Positions 18,503 to 27,638 of a stretch of DNA of 64,000 bases are shown in pieces. Origin of the DNA: RGIG3077 sp964490175 (GTDB lineage: Bacteria; Bacillota; Clostridia; Oscillospirales; Ruminococcaceae); the NCBI GenBank assembly GCA_964490175.1, contig CAZBAI010000004.1:17460-81459 (forward strand), given 5' to 3'. Every line of letters begins with the position of its first letter. Positions within the stretch are counted from its first letter, which is position 1. The notes beneath the pieces are model-generated. The model was not told the origin of the DNA, did not search any database, and worked only from the letters and a program-made list of their open reading frames with translations. Position numbers and translations under genes: made by a program.

Positions 18503-20062
18503 TCAGTTTGAAGTGCTGCCACTGTTGCCGAAAAGCGTTTCAATATCATATCTTGTGTCGGAATCGTCATAACTTCCGCCTCGATATCTGTACCATATAT
18601 CGGGATACAGCGGGTTATCGTTATATTCATATCCGTCAACATAATCATATCCGGTTTCGCCGTCACGCAATTCTCTTGCGACAACGACCAGTCTTGAATC
18701 GGCAAAATCAGTTGCGCAGGTTGAAAGGGTCACCATTTTTTCGCCGTATTCAACATCTATATACGTGTCGTACATCGAGCGCTTTTTGCAATTGCTGACA
18801 TAGGTTTGAAAATCAAGCTCATCTGTAAATTCAATTTCGTTCTGATATCCCCAAACCTCGCCGGAGGATTCTTCGGTGTTGGTGATGAACACCGCAAAAA
18901 TCACATATTCATACGAATAATAGTTGCTGGAAAGCTTAATTACCGGGTGCTCACGCAAAAACCTTATCGTGCCGAAATTGGTTTTGTACTGGTCAAGATC
19001 GCCGAACATTGAATTTGTTTTTGTATCATGACCGTATATCACCAAATTGTCCGAGCGGCGGTTGTGTGTAAGCGTGCATCTGTAATCGGCATAAATACAG
19101 CCGTAATCGTCATCTTCTCCGTAAATATCCCTTTTAAGGTAATAATTATTGTCATCGGCTTGAAGAACAGGCAGGTCAATATGCGTATTTTCAATTTCTA
19201 TCCAGCCGATAACATCGTTATTCAGCTCATAAAAATACTCCTGACTGCGCAGCATCGGCGGAATGTAATCGTCATCAAGCGAAACATTCGGCGCAGACGA
19301 AGTGCCGTCATCGGTCTTATCCTCTCTCTCAAGCTGCTCGTGCATATCCGCCAACGACTGGTTTTTCTTTTCCGAATCCTGTGTGCTTTTGTGATACTCG
19401 GCTATTACATAAACGCAGGCTATCATAACAATCAGCGCTACCAACAAAATCATCTTTCTGATGATTTCAAAGGCGCTGTCGCCGCCCCACGGAATGAATT
19501 TTTTCAAAAACCGTGCCACGGGATTTTTCGGCTCATACTTTTTCTTTTTAGCCCCCGTCCCTTTTTTTCGGTCGATTTTTTCCGCCTTTTTTGTTTTTTT
19601 ATCTGTATTTTCGCCGCCGTCAATCTTTATTTCGTGCGCAGGCGTGCTTTTTTCGTTTTCTTTATATTCATCACGCTCGATATTTTCAGCGTCATTATCA
19701 AATTCAGCACCGTCATCATGAACGTTTCGGCTAATCTTCGCAGAATCCGCCTGATTTATAATACGTGCCACGGTGTCGTCCAGCTCATAGGGCTTTTTAG
19801 CGGGCTTTGCCGCCATTTTTTTGCCCTCGTCGGTCGAAGCGCTCTGCCTGAGGATTTCGGAGATTTCGTCCTCGTCATCTTTAATGGTCACAACAAATTT
19901 TTTCTTTTCCGAAACATTTTTTGCCGAATCGCCTTTTGCGCTTTGAAGCGTATGCACGGCTTTAGGTGCGGCTTTAACGGGCGTTTTCGGCACATTCCCC
20001 GAAACATCCGGCGGCAAATCATACGATTTGATTTTTACTTCAATTCTCTTTTTTTGTTCCAT
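18503..20062 (-). CDS. class B-like sortase with a long cytoplasmic tail
   Basis: 519 residues. A charged, low-complexity cytoplasmic region (about 1-205) precedes one membrane helix (about 208-228, MILLVALIVMIACVYVI) and the extracellular sortase domain (about 270-465). The catalytic triad is visible as His345 (IYGHD), Cys449 (TLSTC) and Arg457 (DSRLVVVAR). The TLSTC context and the segment between His and Cys fit class B. An acidic Tyr/Asp-rich tail follows. Sortases join cell-wall proteins to cross-bridge amino groups, so co-transcription with putative cross-bridge enzymes is meaningful. The roughly 200-residue tail is far longer than usual for sortases. Confidence 0.92.
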   Translation of the reverse strand: MEQKKRIEVKIKSYDLPPDVSGNVPKTPVKAAPKAVHTLQSAKGDSAKNVSEKKKFVVTIKDDEDEISEILRQSASTDEGKKMAAKPAKKPYELDDTVARIINQADSAKISRNVHDDGAEFDNDAENIERDEYKENEKSTPAHEIKIDGGENTDKKTKKAEKIDRKKGTGAKKKKYEPKNPVARFLKKFIPWGGDSAFEIIRKMILLVALIVMIACVYVIAEYHKSTQDSEKKNQSLADMHEQLEREDKTDDGTSSAPNVSLDDDYIPPMLRSQEYFYELNNDVIGWIEIENTHIDLPVLQADDNNYYLKRDIYGEDDDYGCIYADYRCTLTHNRRSDNLVIYGHDTKTNSMFGDLDQYKTNFGTIRFLREHPVIKLSSNYYSYEYVIFAVFITNTEESSGEVWGYQNEIEFTDELDFQTYVSNCKKRSMYDTYIDVEYGEKMVTLSTCATDFADSRLVVVARELRDGETGYDYVDGYEYNDNPLYPDIWYRYRGGSYDDSDTRYDIETLFGNSGSTSN

Positions 20063-20127
20063 TTAATTTTTTGCTTTCTCCTTTCGCACAGATTTGTTCC
20101 ACACATTGCAAGCATCGCAAGCACATT

Positions 20128-20157
20128 TATTTTACTACAAAACAGGGCGCATTGTCA
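20128..20157 (-). promoter_or_regulatory. promoter of the sortase operon
   Basis: On the minus strand TTGACA (20157-20152) and TAAAAT (20133-20128) are 18 bases apart, about 65 bases upstream of the sortase ATG. Together with the terminator at 14541-14586 it defines a four-gene unit. Confidence 0.7.
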
Positions 20158-20183
20158 ACATATTTTACTCAATCAAACGCAAA

Positions 20184-20223
20184 ATCCTCTTTGGAAAATT
20201 TTTTCGAAATTTCCAAAGAGGAT
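20184..20223 (-). terminator. terminator after the P-type-ATPase-like gene
   Basis: A 14-bp stem (ATCCTCTTTGGAAA and its complement) with a 12-base loop is followed on the minus strand by TTTTGCG. It lies 14 bases past the stop and separates this gene from the sortase operon. Confidence 0.82.
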
Positions 20224-20236
20224 GTGTATACAAAGG

Positions 20237-22864
20237 TCAATGCCGGCGCAGAGTTATCATCATGAACGAAAGCACCGTCCATATCAGATTATACAGCAAG
20301 AGCATCGTTGCGTTTATCTGCGAAAATTTGCCCATAATAACAAACATCAGGCAAAGCAGCGCGCCGAGAATCGCACCGGATATCTGCATAACCATGCCCA
20401 TTAAAGCGGTTTTTTTAACTCGCTTTGCGCTGATAATCAGCGAAGCCATCGAAGATATTCTTCCCGAGCAAACCATGCCCGAGCTGAGCCTCGGTATGTA
20501 ATCGGTTTCTTCTTCAAAAACCTTATGCATTCTAAACGGCATAATTTTGAGCATATCTTCGGGAATGTCGAACAAATCCGATATCCCCGAAACGGAAAGC
20601 AACGAATCGACAGAGCGCAAAACAATGCACACATCTTCGGCGCAAAGCCTGCGCAGCCATTTTTTCACTTCAAGACTTGCGTTGATTTCAACAATGAAAA
20701 GTGCGGCAAGATTGCCCGAAACGGAAAGATAAACCGCCGATTTATTTTTATCGGTATATTCCTTTTCCTTTGCCTTTGAGGGAATCCCCTCAACGCTGTG
20801 ATTAAGCATAAGCTCACGGTTTCCCAGCAAAATCCTGCGGTTGTCAATCCAGCCGCAAAGCCCCATAGAATCTTCATACACATAATTTTCAACATGGCTC
20901 AGCATTTCGGTTTTGCCGACGATAACGTCATAAAACATATGCTTTAAAATACTGTCGGACTGGCTTGTAAGGCTTGCCGCTTCGATAATCGCCTCATCAA
21001 TTTTCGTATCGGAAAACACCTTTATTGCGTGCAGCGTCACCGTTCCCTGAGGGAAAAGCTTTGAAGCGTCAATCATAATCGAATTTGTTTCGGCAAAATC
21101 CTCAACGCTTTGATAGCCTAAAAGCGCCCCCGAAGATTCAACCAATTTTTTCGACGCTTCGCCGAGAGGCAAATTCACCGTAAACGGCAAAGCAAAGCAC
21201 GCCACAGCACACATACACATTGTGAATATCGAAAGTGCGACATAAAGCATATCGCCTGCAACGCCGTCCCACACAACGCATGAAATTACAGCGCAAAGCG
21301 CCGAAACGCCCATTGCGACAGGCACTGCTATTTTGCAAAATTTGTCGCTTATATCCGAGGAATACGAATGCTTTTTAAAATCCTCCAAAAACTCGGTTCG
21401 GCGCATTGTAACAAGTGCGGGAATATCTGTCAGAGCGCCACGGGTTATCTGACCGGCACGTTCCTCATCGCCGACAAAGGTCAGCGCATGGCGTTCACTG
21501 TCGCCTGTGATATAGTTGAAATTTCGCCGAACACGGTTTATGATAAGCAATTTGCCGACCGCATTGAAAAACAGCGCAAAAATCGCAACATTTATGTAGA
21601 TATGGGTCAAACCGTTTATCAGCGTATAATTTCTGAAACTGAACATAAGTGCGCTAAGTGCGGCGCTTATACTTACAACGGCTGTCAAACTGTCAACATC
21701 GGCATTTCGTGAAAACAGCTTTTTCAATCCGCTTGAAACGGAAGAATAGCTGACAAAAATCGCCAAAATGCACAGTGCCACCTGCAAAAAAATATAACTT
21801 GACTGCTGTGATTCGCCCCCAAAGCCTATCATACTGAAACCGTAATCGATTGCAGCGCTCGCATAAGCGCTGATAACGCCGAGAAATGCCAGCACAATGA
21901 GCCTGATATACATTGTCGCTCTGATTTCGCTTATCTCGGCAAGAATTGCAGGTGCGTCCTCAAAGCGCTTAAATTCGGCGTTTTCTTCTGCTTTTTCGGA
22001 ACTTTCGGTATCATCGCTGTCCTTATCAAGCAAAAATTGCGATATTTTGCGCTTTCGCCTTTCTTCAAGCGCTTTGCGCTTTTCCTCCTCGGTAGCGTTC
22101 TCGTCGATTTCGATTCTGTCGGTAAAGGGCTCGACCTTTTGCTTTATATTCAGCTCAACGTCCTCAACCCTTTTCCTTTCGACAGGCTCTGCCTGCTTCG
22201 GCGGGCGCTGTTTTGAAAGCGCCTCATACATTTGAGTATGCTCGCTTTCGGCGTCAGTCCTCTTGAGTCCTTTTGACCGCTTTGACGGCTCCCACGGTTT
22301 TGGAAGCTTCTTTTGCGGTTGATTTTCCGCCGTTGGATTCTGCTCTTGATTCTGTGTTTGATTTTGTGACGACTTTAACTCGTGCTCTTTTGGTGCCGAA
22401 ACCGTTTTGACATTCGGCTCTGCGGTTGGTTTCTCCTCGCTGAGCTGTTGTCTTGCTGTCGATGCATTCGTCGTCCGATGTATTGCCTCGGCAGACTTCG
22501 TAGGCGGTTTCGGCTGGGATTTTTTTGGCGAAAAGCTCCTTTCGCCGTCATATGCGGCGCTGTCGCCCTCCGATGATTTAGCAGGCTGAATCCTTTTGAT
22601 TTCCGCTGTGGCATAAACTTTTTTATGCTCACGCTTTGTCACATCCTGTGATTCGCTCTGCGCTTTTGCAACATCCTTTATCGGCTCTTTATGTTCATTT
22701 CCCGAAGCCGAGGATTTGGCAACCGCCTTTACGGAAATAATTTTATCCGTTTGAGATTGCCCTAAAAGCTCATCCAAATCAAAGGATTCAAGCTTTTTAC
22801 TCTTAGCGCTGCTTTTGGGATATTCATTTAAAATATCATCAATAGAAAAAGAATCTTTTCCCAT
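20237..22864 (-). CDS. degenerate P-type-ATPase-like membrane protein with a disordered N-terminal tail
   Basis: 875 residues. The first 320 or so are low-complexity and charged (Lys/Glu/Ser/Gln/Pro) and begin SIDDILNEYPK and FDLDELLGQ. Then come membrane helices and a region that follows the P1-type ATPase layout: a helix with CFALPFTVNLPLG where the CPC motif would be, the P-loop position MIDASKLFPQGTV (Asp599 kept, DKTGT lost), and an N-domain-like WIDNRRILLGNRELM. Neither TGDN nor GDGxNDxP is present. It is therefore probably not an ion pump but a pseudo-enzyme or scaffold. It is downstream of rlmB with an 18-base gap. Function is unknown. Confidence 0.8.
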   Translation of the reverse strand: MGKDSFSIDDILNEYPKSSAKSKKLESFDLDELLGQSQTDKIISVKAVAKSSASGNEHKEPIKDVAKAQSESQDVTKREHKKVYATAEIKRIQPAKSSEGDSAAYDGERSFSPKKSQPKPPTKSAEAIHRTTNASTARQQLSEEKPTAEPNVKTVSAPKEHELKSSQNQTQNQEQNPTAENQPQKKLPKPWEPSKRSKGLKRTDAESEHTQMYEALSKQRPPKQAEPVERKRVEDVELNIKQKVEPFTDRIEIDENATEEEKRKALEERRKRKISQFLLDKDSDDTESSEKAEENAEFKRFEDAPAILAEISEIRATMYIRLIVLAFLGVISAYASAAIDYGFSMIGFGGESQQSSYIFLQVALCILAIFVSYSSVSSGLKKLFSRNADVDSLTAVVSISAALSALMFSFRNYTLINGLTHIYINVAIFALFFNAVGKLLIINRVRRNFNYITGDSERHALTFVGDEERAGQITRGALTDIPALVTMRRTEFLEDFKKHSYSSDISDKFCKIAVPVAMGVSALCAVISCVVWDGVAGDMLYVALSIFTMCMCAVACFALPFTVNLPLGEASKKLVESSGALLGYQSVEDFAETNSIMIDASKLFPQGTVTLHAIKVFSDTKIDEAIIEAASLTSQSDSILKHMFYDVIVGKTEMLSHVENYVYEDSMGLCGWIDNRRILLGNRELMLNHSVEGIPSKAKEKEYTDKNKSAVYLSVSGNLAALFIVEINASLEVKKWLRRLCAEDVCIVLRSVDSLLSVSGISDLFDIPEDMLKIMPFRMHKVFEEETDYIPRLSSGMVCSGRISSMASLIISAKRVKKTALMGMVMQISGAILGALLCLMFVIMGKFSQINATMLLLYNLIWTVLSFMMITLRRH

Positions 22865-22882
22865 TACGCAAACCCTTTCATC

Positions 22883-23632
22883 TTATTTATTCAATCTTTG
22901 TCTTACAGCTTCGTATATAAGCACCGAAGCCGCAACCGAAGCATTCAGCGAATTGATTTTTCCGTTCATCGGAATGCTCACTATACCGTCGCATTTTTCC
23001 TTTACAAGCCTGCCCATGCCGAAGCCCTCCGAGCCGATTACCAAAGCAACAGCGCCTTTAAGGTCGGTATGATAGCAGCTTTCGCCGTCCATATCCGCAC
23101 CGAATACCCAAACGCCGTTTTTCTTCAAAAGCTCAATTGCTCCGACAAGATTCGGCACTCTCGCAACGGGCAGCCAGCTTGCAGCCCCTGCCGAGGTTTT
23201 GTGCACCGTCAAATTCAGCGTTGCACTGCGCCTTTTCGGAATGATGATACCGTCGGCACCCGCCGACTCGGCTGTTCTGATAATTGCGCCCAGATTATGA
23301 GGGTCCTCAATTTCATCGCATATAATTATAAACGGATTTGTACCTTTTTTTCTTGAAACTTCAAGAAGCTCCTCTACGCTGACATAATGTGCGCACGAAA
23401 CCTGTGCCGCAACGCCCTGTGCATTTTTGCCGCCGACAAGGCGATTGAGCTTTGCACTGTCAACATCTTTAACGGTTGCGCCTTTTTCTTTCGCAAGCTT
23501 TATCAGTGCGCCGAGATCCTTACCGGGCGCAACATAAACCGTATCAATCGGTCTGTCGGCTTTAAGCGCTTCAGTGACGGCGTTTTTCCCGACGATAATG
23601 CTTGGGACTTCGTTTTTTTCAATACTGTCCAT
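22883..23632 (-). CDS. rlmB: 23S rRNA (guanosine-2'-O-)-methyltransferase, TrmH/RlmB family
   Basis: 249 residues with an N-terminal L30e-like substrate-binding part (IVGKNAVTEALKA) and the SPOUT methyltransferase domain. The three TrmH motifs are visible: DPHNLGAIIRTAE, IGSEGFGMG and NSLNASVAASVL. It 2'-O-methylates a guanosine in 23S rRNA (G2251 in E. coli) using S-adenosylmethionine. The ATG at 23632 lies about 45 bases downstream of a good promoter. It is probably co-transcribed with the following P-type-like gene. Confidence 0.94.
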   Translation of the reverse strand: MDSIEKNEVPSIIVGKNAVTEALKADRPIDTVYVAPGKDLGALIKLAKEKGATVKDVDSAKLNRLVGGKNAQGVAAQVSCAHYVSVEELLEVSRKKGTNPFIIICDEIEDPHNLGAIIRTAESAGADGIIIPKRRSATLNLTVHKTSAGAASWLPVARVPNLVGAIELLKKNGVWVFGADMDGESCYHTDLKGAVALVIGSEGFGMGRLVKEKCDGIVSIPMNGKINSLNASVAASVLIYEAVRQRLNK

Positions 23633-23675
23633 ATAATCTTGTGATAACCCTTTTTAATAAATTACAATCAATTAT

Positions 23676-23704
23676 ATAATAGCACAAATCTTTGCATTTT
23701 ACAA
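23676..23704 (-). promoter_or_regulatory. promoter of rlmB
   Basis: On the minus strand TTGTAA (23704-23699) and TATTAT (23681-23676) are 17 bases apart, with a TG-type extension before the -10 box (TGCTATTAT). Confidence 0.7.
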
Positions 23705-23797
23705 GAGGTTTGGCAAAAACAATTCTCATTTTATTTTCCGCTATTTTTAAAATTGCCCGAAAAGACTGAAATTTCGCTGATTTTCGTCAAAGCAAAT

Positions 23798-26338
23798 TTA
23801 TGTCTTTGCTTCAAACCATGTGTTGCCGATGCCAACCTCGGCAACAAGAGGAACACGCAAGTTTACCGCTTTGCACATCTCTTCAACAAGAATTTTCGAT
23901 GCCGCTTCTGCGCAATTTTGCGCCGCTTCGATAATCAGCTCATCATGAACCTGAAGCACGATTTTTGCGTCAATATCTTCGCTTTTCAGCCTTTTGTAAA
24001 TGTTTACCATTGCGATTTTTATGATATCGGCGGCGCTGCCTTGAATCGGCGCATTCATTGCGGCACGTTTTCCGAAAGATTGCACATTTTTATTCGTTGC
24101 CGTAATTTCGGGAATATAGCGCCGCCTGCCGAACATCGTGGTGATATATCCGCATTTTGAAGCTTCGCTTACGGTTTTGTCCATATATTGCTTTATTTTC
24201 GGATAATTTTCAAAATAATCTTTTATATATTTATCCGCCTGCGAAACAGTCGTGCCGATATCTTTTGAAAGGGAAAACGCCCCTATACCGTAAATTATGC
24301 CGAAATTAACCGCCTTTGCGGCATTGCGCATTTCCTTGGTGACCATCATCAGCGGCATGCCGAACACCGCCGCTGCGGTTGAAGCGTGAATATCTTCACC
24401 GTCGGCAAATGCCCTTATCATATTTTCATCGCCGCAGATATGCGCCATAAGCCGAAGTTCAATCTGACTGTAATCGGCGTCAATCAGCACCGCACCGTCA
24501 CCGGATTTAAAAAATTTGCGCATATTCCTGCCAAGCTCTGTTCTCACGGGGATATTTTGCATATTCGGCTCTGTCGAAGAAATTCTGCCCGTACGTGTTT
24601 CCGTCTGTTTAAAGTTTGTGTGGATTCTTCCGTCGGGCATAACGGTTTTAAGCAGCCCTTCAACATATGTTGAATTAAGCTTTGTCAGCTTGCGGTATTC
24701 AAGCACAAGCGGCACTATCGGGTGGCGGTTTGAAAGCTTTTCAAGCACTTCGGCATTGGTGGAATAGCCTGTTTTCGTTTTTTTGCCAAACGGCAAATCA
24801 AGCTTTTCAAAAAGCACTTCACCCAATTGCTTCGGAGAAGCTATATTAAAATTGCATTCGGCATATTCAAAAATGCTCTGCTCAACCTGTGCAATGCGCA
24901 TTTTTAGCATCGCCCCGAAATCATCAACGCCTTTTGTGTCAACCCTAACCCCGATATGCTCCATTGAGGCAAGCACCTTTGTAAGCGGCTGCTCAATATC
25001 ATACAAAAGCTCCTCCATATTGCAGTCGCAAAGCTCTTTTTTCAAAACATCGCTCAATTCAAACAGCGAATATACTTCGGCAAAATCACCCAACTTATCA
25101 AAGTAATTGCATGAAAACGATGCGCAAAGCTCTTTTATGCCGTAATTTACGGGTGCGGATTTTAAAAGATAAGCGCAGATTTCGCAGTCAAACGCAACGT
25201 TTTCGGCTTCAAATCCAAGCGAAAACGCCTTTTTGTATATAGCTTTTGCGTTAAAGCACAGTGCGTTTTCGCAGTTTTTCAAAACCGTTTCGATTAAAGC
25301 TTTGTCATCGATTTCAAACGCATATTTTCCTTGACATATATATAGTATATCATTTTTCAGATTCATTGCAAATTTTGCGGAAAAATCAAGCGCATCAATC
25401 TCTTTTTTTCGTTCAAGCTCCGGCGCTTCGGCGCAAGTCGGCGAATCTTCGTCAATGCAGGCGGATTCTTTCGGCAAATTTTGCGAAATTTGCATTTTTT
25501 CCATAAGCTTAAACATTTCAAGCTCGCTCAAAAGCTCGCAAAGCGCTTCCTCATTTCGCTGCTTTGGAACATACGCCGAAATATCTTCGCAAATCGGCGC
25601 ATTTGTGACTATGGTTGCAAGCCATTTGCTCATAAAAGCGTCGCTTTTGCCGTTTTCAAGCTTTGCTTTAAGCGATGCTGTCAGCTTAATATTTTCAATA
25701 TTTTCATATATATTTTCAACTGTTCCGTGCTCGCAAATAAGCGCCGAGGCGGTTTTTTCGCCAACGCCCGCAACGCCCTTGATATTGTCGGAGCTATCAC
25801 CCATAAGCGCCTTTAAATCAATCAAATTTATCGGCTCGAAGCCGTAATCGTCAAAAAAGCGTGCACGGTCATATATTTTCGTTTCCTTATTTCCGGCAAG
25901 ATATACAGTCACCTTATCGCTTACAAGCTGCAGCGAATCTCTGTCACCGGTCAGCACAACGCATTCATCACCGCTTTGAGTTGCAATTCTCGCAAGTGTT
26001 CCGAGAATATCGTCAGCCTCAAAGCCTTCGCATTCAAGCACCGCAACGCCGAGCTTTTCAAGCAAATCTTTAACAATCACAAGCTGCTGTGCAAGTTCGT
26101 CGGGCATACCTTTTCGGTTTGCCTTATAGGTATCGACCGCCTTGTGCCGAAACGTCGGCTTGCGCATATCAAACGCAATCGCAACGCAATCGGGCTTTAT
26201 CAGCGCCATATTTTTCATATATATATTCATAAATCCGAAAACTGCATTTGTGTAAACGCCGTTTTTGTTCGACAAAGGCTTTACGCCGTAAAACGCACGG
26301 TTGAGAATGCTGTTTCCGTCAATAGCAAGCAATTTCAT
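23798..26338 (-). CDS. polA: DNA polymerase I
   Basis: 846 residues. The N-terminal 5'-3' nuclease domain (1-290) shows LLAIDGNSILNRAFYG, ECEGFEADDILGT and LMGDSSDNIKGV. The middle region (about 300-460) has the shape of a 3'-5' exonuclease but lacks the usual DxE metal-binding start, so proofreading is probably absent. The polymerase domain carries motif A (DADYSQIELR), motif B (RNAAKAVNFGIIYG) and motif C (QVHDELIIEA). It fills gaps in replication and repair. ATG is preceded by AAAGGAAC; an extended -10 promoter lies about 40 bases upstream. Confidence 0.97.
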   Translation of the reverse strand: MKLLAIDGNSILNRAFYGVKPLSNKNGVYTNAVFGFMNIYMKNMALIKPDCVAIAFDMRKPTFRHKAVDTYKANRKGMPDELAQQLVIVKDLLEKLGVAVLECEGFEADDILGTLARIATQSGDECVVLTGDRDSLQLVSDKVTVYLAGNKETKIYDRARFFDDYGFEPINLIDLKALMGDSSDNIKGVAGVGEKTASALICEHGTVENIYENIENIKLTASLKAKLENGKSDAFMSKWLATIVTNAPICEDISAYVPKQRNEEALCELLSELEMFKLMEKMQISQNLPKESACIDEDSPTCAEAPELERKKEIDALDFSAKFAMNLKNDILYICQGKYAFEIDDKALIETVLKNCENALCFNAKAIYKKAFSLGFEAENVAFDCEICAYLLKSAPVNYGIKELCASFSCNYFDKLGDFAEVYSLFELSDVLKKELCDCNMEELLYDIEQPLTKVLASMEHIGVRVDTKGVDDFGAMLKMRIAQVEQSIFEYAECNFNIASPKQLGEVLFEKLDLPFGKKTKTGYSTNAEVLEKLSNRHPIVPLVLEYRKLTKLNSTYVEGLLKTVMPDGRIHTNFKQTETRTGRISSTEPNMQNIPVRTELGRNMRKFFKSGDGAVLIDADYSQIELRLMAHICGDENMIRAFADGEDIHASTAAAVFGMPLMMVTKEMRNAAKAVNFGIIYGIGAFSLSKDIGTTVSQADKYIKDYFENYPKIKQYMDKTVSEASKCGYITTMFGRRRYIPEITATNKNVQSFGKRAAMNAPIQGSAADIIKIAMVNIYKRLKSEDIDAKIVLQVHDELIIEAAQNCAEAASKILVEEMCKAVNLRVPLVAEVGIGNTWFEAKT

Positions 26339-26376
26339 ATCAAAAACCGTTCCTTTAAAAATTATCTTTAAATCAT

Positions 26377-26385
26377 ATTATACCA
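26377..26385 (-). promoter_or_regulatory. extended -10 promoter of polA
   Basis: On the minus strand the sequence reads TGGTATAAT. No convincing -35 box is seen, and the TG extension may compensate. The same TGGTATAAT string recurs before other genes in this window. Confidence 0.55.
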
Positions 26386-26521
26386 AAATAAATTTAAAAA
26401 GGCTATACACATTTCAAATTTTATGTTAAAATAAATTCGGCGCTCTATTCCGCCGCTTTTCACATTCTGCGCATATTGACCGAATGCGGCTATTCTTTGC
26501 GCATTTTTTCGGAGATTTAAA

Positions 26522-27526
26522 ATGGAACAATACACACATATAGGCAATATAAAAATCAAAAAAACCGCCGTACTCGCACCGATGGCGTCCGTTTCCGACA
26601 CAGCGTACAGGCTTTTAAACAAAAATTTCGGGGCAAGCCTTGTATACAGCGAAATGGTTTCGGCAAAAGCGGTCACATATATGGACAAAAAAACCTTTGA
26701 ACTTTGCAAAATTTTGCCGCAAGAGCGCCCTTTTGCCTTGCAGCTGTTCGGAAACGACCCTCAAACAATGGCAATTGCCGCAAAAATGTGTATGCAGTTT
26801 TCTCCCGATATAATTGACATAAACATGGGCTGCCCCGTGCCGAAAGTTGCCGGAAACGGCTGTGGCAGTGCGCTGATGAAAAATCCGCAGCTTGCCGCCA
26901 AAATCGTAAAGGCGTGCAAAGAAGCGGTTTCGATTCCGATAACCGCAAAAATCAGGGCAGGCTGGGATGAAAACTCCATAAACGCCGTTGAAACAGCGCA
27001 GACTCTCGAAGAAGCGGGCGTTGATGCAATTGCCGTGCACGGGCGCACAAAATCGCAGATGTATTCGGGAAAATCCGATATAAATATCATAAAGGCGGTA
27101 AAGCAAGCGGTTTCGGTTCCGATAATCGGCAACGGCGATGTAAAAAGCGCCGAAAACTGCATTGATATGTACGAAAAAACGGGCTGTGACCTTGTAATGG
27201 TCGCAAGGGGCAGCTACGGCAATCCGTGGATTTTTCAAAACATAGAGCAAGCTATGCTTAAAAAGCCGATATATACCCCAACTCTTGAGCAAAGGCTTGA
27301 AACCATGCTTTGGCATTTTTCAAAAATAATCGAATTTAAAGGCGAGGCAAGAGGAATGCACGAAGCTCGAAAGCACGCCGCATGGTATATAACCGGAATG
27401 GCAGGTGCGGCGAAATTTCGGGCACGTTGTTATACGCTTTCGTCATATGCGCAAGCCAAAGAGCTTGCCGACGAATATCTCGAATATGTAAAAAGCCACT
27501 GCGGCAAAGAAGAATACAGCGGATAA
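26522..27526 (+). CDS. dusB: tRNA-dihydrouridine synthase, DusB type
   Basis: 334 residues of an FMN-dependent TIM-barrel enzyme that reduces uridines in the tRNA D-loop with NAD(P)H. Motifs seen are LAPMASVSDTAYR at the start, the catalytic Cys in DINMGCPVPKV, AVHGRTKSQMYSG, GNGDV and VMVARGSYGNPW. The ATG follows GGAG and the gene diverges from polA. A terminator lies about 45 bases downstream. Confidence 0.96.
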   Translation: MEQYTHIGNIKIKKTAVLAPMASVSDTAYRLLNKNFGASLVYSEMVSAKAVTYMDKKTFELCKILPQERPFALQLFGNDPQTMAIAAKMCMQFSPDIIDINMGCPVPKVAGNGCGSALMKNPQLAAKIVKACKEAVSIPITAKIRAGWDENSINAVETAQTLEEAGVDAIAVHGRTKSQMYSGKSDINIIKAVKQAVSVPIIGNGDVKSAENCIDMYEKTGCDLVMVARGSYGNPWIFQNIEQAMLKKPIYTPTLEQRLETMLWHFSKIIEFKGEARGMHEARKHAAWYITGMAGAAKFRARCYTLSSYAQAKELADEYLEYVKSHCGKEEYSG

Positions 27527-27570
27527 ACCTATCGAAAATCATTGAAAAATAAGCGATGCGTCAGGCAATC

Positions 27571-27607
27571 AAAAATCTCCCCGGTGTGATAAACCGAGGA
27601 GATTTTT
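27571..27607. terminator. bidirectional terminator between dusB and cellulase 1
   Basis: AAAAATCTCC and GGAGATTTTTT arms with an inner CGGT/ACCG helix lie between convergent genes. T-runs occur on both strands, so it can serve both. Confidence 0.88.
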
Positions 27608-27638
27608 TATTAAAGCATATATTTTTAACCGAAAACGC

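Noticed and set aside
19028..20404. 458-codon plus-strand frame antisense to the sortase gene
   Set aside because: It mirrors a gene with clear catalytic motifs, its composition (Phe/Arg/Ile-rich) is that of a reverse-complement shadow, and it runs through a terminator.
26615..27316. 233-codon minus-strand frame inside dusB
   Set aside because: Shadow of the DusB frame, without a ribosome site or recognisable domain.
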